Below are positions 55,885-64,000 of a stretch of DNA of 64,000 nucleotides, piece by piece. Position 1 is the first letter of the stretch. Every line of letters starts with the position of its first letter. Source of the DNA: Theropithecus gelada (taxonomy: Eukaryota; Chordata; Mammalia; Primates; Cercopithecidae). The position numbers and the translations under genes are program-made. The stretch lies in contig NC_037669.1 in the NCBI RefSeq assembly GCF_003255815.1, positions 133,949,951-134,013,950 on the forward strand, given 5' to 3'. The notes under the pieces are model-generated. The model was not told the origin of the DNA and made no database searches. It was given only the letters and a program-made list of their open reading frames with translations.

Positions 55885-56885
55885 ACACCAGTACCATGCT
55901 ATTTTGGTTACTGTAGCCTTATAGTATAGTTTGAAGTCAGGTAACATGATGCCTCCAGCTTTGTTCTTTTTGCTTAGGATTGTCTTGGCTATGCGGGCTC
56001 TTTTTTGGTTTCACATGAAATTTAAAGTATTTTTTTCTAATTCTGTGAAGAAAGTCAATGGCAGCTTGATGGAAATACCATTGAATCTATAAATTACTTT
56101 GGGCAGTATGGCCGTTTTTATGATGTTGATTCTTCCTATTGATGAGCATGGAATGTTTTTCCATTTGTTTGTGTCCTCTTTTATTTCCTTGAGCAGTGGT
56201 TTGTAGTTCTCCTTCAAGAGGTCCTTCACATCCTTTGTAAGTTGTATTCCTAGGTATTTTATTTTCTTTGTAGCTATTGTGAATGGGAGTTCACTCATGA
56301 TTTGGCTCTCTGTTTGTCTATTATTGGTGTATAGGAATGCTTGTGATTTTTGCACATTGATTATGTCTCCTGAGACTTTGCTGAAGTTGCTTGTCAGCTT
56401 AAGGAGATTTTGGACTGAGACAATGGGGTTTTCTAAATATACAATCCTGTCATGTGCAAACAGAGATAATTTGACTTCCTCTCTTCCTATTTGAATACTC
56501 TTTATTTCTTTCTCTTGCCTGATTGCCCTGCCCAGAACTTCCAATACTGTGTTGAATAGGAGTGCTGAGAGAGGGCATCCTTGTCTTGTGCTGGTTTTCA
56601 AAGGGAATGCTTCCAACTTTTGCCCATTCAGTGATATTGGCTGTGGGTTTGTCATAAATCGCTCTTATTCTTTTGAGATATGTTCCATCAATACCTAGTA
56701 TATTGAGTGTTTTTAGCGAGAAGTGGTGTTAAATTTTATTGAAGGGCTTTTCTGCATCTATTGAGCTGATCATATGGTTTTTGTTGTTGGTTCTGTTTAT
56801 GTGATAGGTTACGTTTATTGATTTGCATACGTTGAACAAATCTTGTATCCCAGGGATGAAGCTGACTTGATTATGGTGGATAAGC

Positions 56886-57098
56886 TTTTTTTTTTGAGAC
56901 AAAGTCTCGCTCTTGTCCCCCAGGCTGGAGTGCAGTGGTGCTATCTCGGGCTCACTGCAACCTCTGCCTCCCAGGTTCAAGCGATTCTCCTGCCTCAGCC
57001 TCCCGAGTAGCTGGGATTACAGGTGCATACCACCATGCCCAGCCAATTTTTTGTATTTCAAATAGAGATAGGTTTCACCATATTGGCCAGGCTGATGG
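56886..57098 (-). mobile_element. 5'-truncated Alu nested in the L1
   Basis: Reverse-strand Alu that starts at oligo-T and stops after 'attggccaggctgat'. TAAGCTTTTT flanks it on both sides (about 56881 and 57101), so truncation happened at insertion. Confidence 0.88.
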
Positions 57099-58844
57099 GT
57101 AAGCTTTTTAATGTGCTTCTGGATTCAGTTTGCCAGTATTCTATTGAGGATTTTCGCATTGATGTTCATCAGGGATATTGGCCTGAAATTTTCTTTTTTT
57201 GTTGTGTCTCTGCCAGGTTTTGGTACAGAATGATGCTGGCCTCATAAAATGAGTTAGGGAGGAGTCTCTCTTTTTCTATTGTTTGGAATAGTTTCAGAAG
57301 GAATGGTACCAGCTCCTCTTCGTACCTCTGGTAGAATTAGGCTGTGAATCCATCTGTTCCTGGGCTTTTATTGGTTGGTAGGCTGTTAATTACTGCCTCA
57401 ATTTCAGAACTTGTTATTGATCTATTCAGGGATTTGAGTTCTTCCTGGTTTAATCTTGGGAGGGTGTATGTGTCCGGGAATTTATCCATTTCTTCTAGAT
57501 TTTCTAGTTTATTTGCATAGAGATGTTTATAGTATTCTCTGATGGTAGTTCATATTTCTGTGGGATCAGCAGTGATCTCCCTTTTATCATTTTTATTGTG
57601 TCTATTTGATTCTTCTCTCTTTTATTCTTTATTAGTCTGGCTAGTGGTCTATGTATTTTGTCAGTGTTTTCAAAAAACCAGCTGCTGGATTCATTAATTT
57701 TTTTGAAGGGTTTTTCATGTCTCTATCTCCAGTTCTGCTCTGATCTGTTTCTTGTCTTCTACTAGCTTTTGAATTTGTTTGCTTTTGCTTCTCTAGTTCT
57801 TTTAATTGTGATGTTAGCGTGTTGATTTTAGATCTTTCCCACTTTCTCCTATGGGCATTTAGTGCTATAAATTTCCCTCCAAGCACTGCTTTAGCTGTGT
57901 CCCAGAGATTCTGGTACATTGTGTCTTTGTTCTCATTGGTTTTAAAGAACTTCATTATTTTTGCCTTAATTTCATTATTTACCCAGTAGTCATTCAGGAG
58001 CAGGTTATTTAGTTTCCATGTAGTTGTGTGGTTTTGAGTGAGTTTCTTAATCCTGAGTTCTAATTTGATTACACTCTGGTCTGAGAGACTGTTTGTTATG
58101 ATTTCCATTCTTTTGCATTTGCTGAGGAGTGTTTTACTTCCAATTACGTGGTCAATTTTAGAATAAGTGCTATGTGGTGCTGAGAAGAATGTATATTCTG
58201 TTGATTTGGGGTGGAGAGTTCTGTAGATGCTTATTAGGTCCACTTGGTCCAGAACTGAGTTCAAGTCCTGAATATCGTTGTTAATTTTGTCTCATTGATC
58301 TATCTAATATTGACAGTGGGGTGTTAAAGTCTCCCACTATTATTGTGTGGGAGTCTAAGTCTCTTTGTAGGTCTCTAAGAACTTGCTTTATGAATATGGG
58401 TGCTCCTGTATTAGGTACATATATATTTAGGATAGTTAGCTCTTCTTGTTGCATTGATCCCTTTAACATTATGTAATGCCCTTCTTTGTTTTTTTTTTTC
58501 TTTTTGATCTTCGTTGGTTTAAAGTCTGTTTTATCAGAGACTAGGATTGCAACTCCTGCTTTTTTTTGCTTTCCATTTGCTTGGCAAATCTTCCTCCATC
58601 CCTTTATTTTGAGCCTATGTGTGTCTTTGCACATGAGATGGGTCTCTGAATACAGCAAACTGATGGGTCTTGACTCTTTATCCAATTTGCCAGTCTGTGC
58701 CTTTTAATTGGGGCATTTAGTCCATTTACATTTAAGGTTAATATTGTTTTGTGTGAATTTGATCCTGTCATTATGATGCTATCTGGTTATTTTGCCACTT
58801 AGTTGATGCAGTTTGTTCATAATGTCGATGGTCTTTACATTTTG

Positions 58845-59155
58845 GGTTTTTTTTTTTTTTTTGAGACAGAGTCTCGCTCTGTCACCCAGGCTGGAGTGCA
58901 GTGGCCAGATCTCAGCTCACTGCAAGCTCCGCCTCCCGGGTTTATGTCATTCTCCTGCCTCAACCTCCCGAGTAGCTGGGACTACAGGCACCCGCCACCT
59001 CGCCCAGCTAGTTTTTTTTTTTTTTTTGTATTTTTTTAGTGGAGATGGGGTTTCACCATGTTAGCCAGGATGGTCTCGATCTCCTGACCTCATGATCTGC
59101 CTGTCTTGGCCTCCCAAAGTGCTGGGATTACAGGCTTGAGCCACCATGCCCGGCC
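58845..59155 (-). mobile_element. AluY (Old World monkey-type) nested in the L1
   Basis: Full-length reverse Alu with oligo-T and an internal T-run at 59011-59026. It contains the CTCGCCCAGCTAGTTTTT variant. Confidence 0.91.
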
Positions 59156-59960
59156 CCAGTTTGGTTTGTTTTTGCAGTGACTGGTACTGGTTTTTCCTTT
59201 ACATATTTAGTGCTTCCTTAGGAGCTCTTGTAAGGGAGGCCTGGTGGTTACAAAATTCCTCAGCATTTGCTTGTCTGTAAAGGATTTTGTTTCTCCTTCA
59301 CTTATGAAGGTTAGTTTGGCTAGATAGAAATTCTGGGTCGAAAAGTCTTTTATTTAGGAATGTTGAATATTGGCTCCCACTCTCTTCTGGCTTGTAGGGT
59401 TTCTGCAGAGAGATCTGCTGTTAGTCTGATGGGCTTTCCTTTGTGGGTAACCCAACATCTCTCTGGCTGCCCTTAACATTTTTTCGTTCATTTCAACCTT
59501 GGTGTATCTGGCAATTATGTGTCTTGGGGTTGTTCTTCTCGAGGGGTATCTTTGTGGTGTTCTCTGTATTTCCTGAATTTGAATGTTGGCCTGTCCTTGC
59601 TAGGTTGGAGAAGTTCTCCTAGATAATATCCTGAAGAGTGTTTTCCAGCTTGGTTCCATTTTCCCCATCACTTTCAGGTACACCAATCAGACATAAGTTT
59701 GGTCTTTTTACATAGTACCATATTTTTTGAAGCCTTTGTTTGTCCTTTTTCATTCTTTTCTCTCTAATCTTGTCTTCATACTTTATTTCATTAAGTTGAT
59801 CTTCAATCTCTGATATCCTTTCTTTCACTTGATTGATTCGGCTATTGATACTTGTGTGTGCTTCATGAGGTTCTCGTGCTGGGTTTTTCAGTTCCATCAG
59901 GTCATTTATGTTCTTCTCTAAACTGGTTATTCTAGTTAGCAATTCTTCTAATCTTTAACC

Positions 59961-60094
59961 AAGGTTCTTAGCTTCCTTGGTGGGTCCATTCTTAAAGGTA
60001 ACACTGTAATAGACAAACATTTCTTTTTGGGGAACAAACTATATATCTCCAATTTTTAGTTCAGTTTTGTATCATGTGAAGTAGAATAGTGCAC
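59961..60094. other. Junction sequence after the L1
   Basis: 'caaggttcttagcttccttggtgggtcc' may be the last L1 ORF1 trace; the rest is unique. Confidence 0.4.
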
Positions 60095-60275
60095 CAAGTA
60101 ATGTCAAAAGATGACTTGTGAAGTCCCAATGCTGCCACTTACTAAATGTGTGATCTTTGGCAAATTTATAAAACTATGTTTTTGAGTGGGTATAATAGTA
60201 TCTACCTTACTGGGTTATTGTGAGGCTCAAAGGAGTTAACAGATGTGAATATACTATACAAATACTAAGTAAAAG
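60095..60275 (+). mobile_element. MIR
   Basis: 'gctgccacttactaaatgtgtgatctttggcaaattt' then 'ttattgtgaggctcaaaggagttaac' is the MIR core and tail. Confidence 0.83.
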
Positions 60276-62280
60276 CCTGTAATGCTAAAGTAGTTTAATT
60301 CTCTCCTTTAGCTGAGCCAAACTAAAATCCTGTACATCAGTAGCTTATATCACAGTCTTCTGAAATTTAACAATTTCCAAGTAGGCTTAGCATTGGAAAG
60401 TTATTTCACCATGGAATAGAGTATGGGGGAAACTTAAGAATGTATAGTCATGGGGGACTATTGCTTATCAGTAGTTTGGTTGAATGGAGATGCTAATTTG
60501 TAATGTATCATCATATTTTAAAAACTTAATTAGTTTTCTGGAGGTAATTTTGCATTAAATGCATTCAATTAACTTCTCTAGAATAATTTTTTGCTTGGTG
60601 ACTTTAGTTTCTGAGAACAATAACCATTAGTTGCTCTGTTCACTAGATCTTTCCTTTGTAGATTTCAGTGTCATTGCCACTCGAGCTTACTTTCTCGTAA
60701 GAAAAACTTTTCAGATCTTGGCTTCAAAGGTGCTGAAAAGAAAAATTTGGCATTTATAGTATGCTTTATTGAGTCAAAAAACAAAAAACAAAAAACAAAA
60801 AAACCCTGGTAAATTAAGTGAAAAAAAGAAAGTAAAACTTTCTTTTTTTCTAATTTTTTTTTTTTTGCTAATAAGACAACTGCCAAAAATGACTATGATG
60901 ACATATAGTGGATTTTTGTGAAAGCATTGAATAGAATATGTATGGTTCTTTCAGTTGGAATGAAGAGCACAGTTCTGTGATTTCAGTCTGGTTCTGTGCT
61001 GAATGTCTTTGTTTAAGATATCTGTACACTTTTGGTCCTGTCTTTCCTATTGTGACAAGTTGCTACCTTCTCATGCCACCTCGATTAATCCTACATGAAT
61101 TTTGTTGTGAACATTTGTATATAAATATCAATTTGTTCAATTTCATGTGAAAATCCTGGCCCCCCTCCTCACTTTTCAAGCAGATTCAGATGTAAACTGT
61201 CTTTTTAATTATTAGGTCTTTATTTATTTAACACATGTGCTTTGGATGTAAATTAAAAAAACATTAATTTTCTAAAGTCCTAATCATGGTATATGGAAAG
61301 ATCGTTTTGTGTTCACATAGAAAGGTTTCCTAGTTTCCAAGTGGATTTAGTATGTTAATCTGTTAATAGTAAAGACTGGGAATGTTGTATTATTAATATT
61401 TTCACATAATAACCAGCGGGTTTCATGAAATGCTTATGTGAACATAATTTCACAATAAAACAGGTAAAACAAGAACATTTTAAATATAATTTTTATGTCA
61501 CATTTAGTTTTTAAAATAAAATGGGATGATCAGATTTTCGAAAAGCAAGTAGCAGAATTGTATTTGATTATTGCCCCCAAATCACTTTTAGTGATTTTTA
61601 ATAATGTGTACTTAGTTTTAAACATTTGTTTTAGGTCTTATTTCTTTGTTTTTACCCCTACTCCTACCATTCCATGTATGACTCAGATAATCACTTCTAA
61701 TTATTCTTGATAACATTCAGGACTTTTTTCCCGTTTTTTAAAAAATTGATTGACATGATTTTAAATATCATGGTATTTTTCCTGCAAATTGCTTCCTTAA
61801 AGAGACTCTAAAAATCAACCTGTATGTATGTTATATTATTCTTATCAACAGGAGAACTTATTATTTTTTAAAAGAAATAGTAAAAGATGAAAACATAACC
61901 TGAAATGGATAACAGAACATAAACTGAATGGGCAGAAATAAAGACAGTTAAAGAAAAATGTGGTAAAGGATAAAGAAACAGGTCCTAGGGGATTATTTTA
62001 GGATACAATAGACAATGTAATACAGTAAAAAAAGAAAAACAGAAATGAAAGTCCTGAAGATAGGTGGGAAAAAATAGCAAGAAGGTATATTTAGGCAAGG
62101 CAGTAATAAAAAGTCAAAGGCTATGAGAAAACAAGATTTATTTTAAAATCCAAGTAAAGACTTGAAACATTTGTAATACATTGAGAATAACTGAACTACA
62201 AAACATACAGGAAAATATTCACAGAGGCAAAAACATTAAAAAGAATTTTAAAGTGTGTTACATTTCTACGCAGATTATTT
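60276..62280. other. Unique AT-rich sequence
   Basis: No transposon recognised. It has an (ACAAAAA)n-like patch at 60777-60803. The open frames present have no recognisable products. Confidence 0.5.
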
Positions 62281-64000
62281 CTATTTTTGAAAAGTGGCTA
62301 TATTCAGATTAAAGATTACCACACAGTAATGTTTCTATGGTATAATTTACATTCATAGAGTTTATGTGTTTAAACTAATGCCATCAGAATGGAAAAGGAC
62401 ATTATTAAAGATATTATCTAAAGGTAAAGACCCAATCTAGAGAATATATTGGAAGGGAAACTTTCTTATTACGGTACAACACCAGCTGTCCTAACGGCTT
62501 TATAGAACATAATTGTGATTAAGCAGCACTCCTGCTGCTGGTGTAGGAGTTATAGCCAATAACAATGTATTGACATTTATATGGTTGTGATGCTCTGACC
62601 TGAACTTGCGTAACTAGTGCCCTAGTAATTGCCAAGTGTTTCACATTCACTGTAATGCCAAGATAAAAATAGCAAAGTTGATTAAATACAGTTAGATGCT
62701 AATATAAAATAATAAAGTTAAGTACTTCATATAATGTTGTTCCTGACAATTTGTTTTCCTCGTTGGGTAAGTGAATGCAATTTATGGAAAAATAGCCCTT
62801 CATATTATTTCCCTAAAGTTAGTCACCATGAATAATTAGTCTTTACTAAGCAGTTATTAAATCTTCACTCGCATTGTAAATCAGTTGAAAATGAGGAGCA
62901 GTAGGAGAAAGCAAGATTAGATTTTTAGAATGCTATTTTTTGTACGTTTTAAGCTACTAGGTCACCAGGTTTTTGTATTATTGTAATATATCAGATAATA
63001 AAATTTGATTTATTTAAACCTTCTCTTAAACATTTTCACCTTCTTCAATGCTGAAGACTCTGTAAAAAGTTGAATATTTACTTACAGTTCTATTAAGTTT
63101 TCCTCCAAATCAGATATTTCCCTCACTTCCTTATTTTGTGATAATAAATGTACTAATGGATGTTTTCATTGATGGGCCCCCTACTTAAGGAAAATGAAAA
63201 CTAAAAATGATTCTGGTTCTTTAAAAGTTTGTTCCTATGGCACCGTCGTGTAAGCATACATATGGGACAGTAAAAATGGAAGACGACACATTAAATGACA
63301 TTATTATAAAATGCAATACTCTTGGAATGATCCCTTATTAAATTAGGCTCTATGATCTGAGATGAATTTCCCCGATCCCTAATCCATCACTGGAGAAATA
63401 TTAAAAGATAGGTCTCAACTGGTATTAGAATCGCACTCAGTCTCTACTTTCATTATTTTGAATTAGGGTGCTACTGGGGGAAAGCCTCTTAATGAGAATT
63501 AGAGTGATTCACTGGCCTTCTTTTGGATTTTGACAAGTAAAATATTAACTCTTCAGTCACAGCTGTCTGAATTAAAATACTTGGCAGCCGCAGATGCACA
63601 AATTAAATTGGCCTTTATGTTTCCATATTGCTGACCTCCTTAGAGGCAAAAACATCAAACTCAACAATAACAAAAAAGTCACAGTGTGTCATTTCTTGGA
63701 AGAAAATATATTTATTGAAGTTTTTATATTTGTTTCAGTTTTAACATATAATTGAACAACTCTAAGACATTTTGAAGTGAAATTTTGTTTTAATTATAAA
63801 TTACATAAACTACAGCTACACATCAGTTATTTTAAACCATTAACTAGTTGTTAAAATAATCAGTGACATTTTGGGGGTTTTCTTGCTTGTTCAAATCCCA
63901 TTAATCAGATCTGTGAGTTGAATATCAGAGTAAATACAGTGAATTCAGCATCAAAACATTTAAAGCACATTTGCTTGGAAATACACACAAAGATTTATCC
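62281..64000. promoter_or_regulatory. Candidate distal regulatory DNA (repeat-free, TAAT-rich)
   Basis: A transposon-free stretch lies 37-39 kb beyond the SHOX2 3' end. It has many TAAT/ATTA cores, a CAGCTG E-box (63560-63565) and a higher-complexity block at 63,440-63,660. Distal SHOX2 enhancers active in limb, heart and hindbrain are known from the gene desert downstream of the gene. Whether this is one of them cannot be told without alignment. Confidence 0.3.

Larger units (their letters stand above)
55885..59960 (-). mobile_element. Primate L1, reverse strand, truncated at both ends (ORF1 to ORF2)
   Basis: Read on the - strand it covers part of ORF1 (frame 59619-59942, coiled-coil-like EISEIEDQLNEIKYEDKIRE), the endonuclease region (58281-58685, with NIYVPNTGAP and VGDFNTPLS) and reverse transcriptase (56011-56655, with STRQGCPLS; the catalytic FADD position reads FAHD). 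Stops and frameshifts separate these. The 3' UTR is absent at the left end, so it is not a simple 5' truncation. Two Alus (56886-57098 and 58845-59155) interrupt it. Confidence 0.93.

Noticed and set aside
56011..56655. 214-codon - strand frame with reverse-transcriptase similarity
   Set aside because: Part of the truncated reverse-strand L1; broken by frameshifts and Alu insertions on both sides.

Overview
This window is primate nuclear DNA. It has dense Alu, L1, MIR, L2 and Tigger1 repeats, spliced genes and CpG islands. Several Alu copies carry the AluY variant typical of Old World monkeys (GAGACGGGCGGATCAC, ACTAGCCGGGCGAGGTGG), so I favour a cercopithecid such as a macaque. This rests on pattern recognition, not on an alignment. 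The locus is recognisable as the SHOX2 / RSRC1 head-to-head pair (human chromosome 3q25), presented with SHOX2 on the + strand.

Layout. (1) 1-11.2 kb is the 5' part of RSRC1 on the - strand: two coding exons (1880-2075 and 639-764) that encode the start of its Arg/Ser domain, a long repeat-filled first intron, and a CpG-rich promoter region near 10.7-11.2 kb. (2) 11.2-14.8 kb is the nearly repeat-free intergenic region between the two divergent genes. It ends in a TATA-box promoter for SHOX2 and has a homeodomain-type palindrome 300 bp upstream. (3) 15,245-23,249 is the complete SHOX2 coding region: five constitutive exons, one 72-nt cassette exon, a GC-AG intron and alternative acceptors 36 nt apart. 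Together these give reading frames of 331, 355, 319 and 343 residues. The 3' UTR probably runs to about 25.2 kb. (4) 26.2-27.0 kb is an orphan CpG island downstream of SHOX2. (5) 28.7-64 kb is a gene desert with no supported protein-coding gene. It holds MIR, L2, MaLR LTR, Tigger1, L1M, L1P and Alu insertions, an unidentified 1.16-kb retroposon-like insertion inside an L1M, and long unique stretches (notably 35.1-39.4 kb and 60.3-64 kb) that could hold distal SHOX2 enhancers.

How the parts relate. SHOX2 is a paired-type homeodomain transcription factor of limb, sinoatrial node and nervous system development. RSRC1 is a broadly expressed SR-related splicing protein. They share an upstream region of about 4 kb and the gene desert lies on the SHOX2 side. 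The repeat-poor block around SHOX2 (about 10.3-28.7 kb) contrasts sharply with the repeat-rich flanks, as is usual for developmental regulators. I found no new enzymatic or defence system. The novel material here is splicing and regulatory architecture and repeat history.
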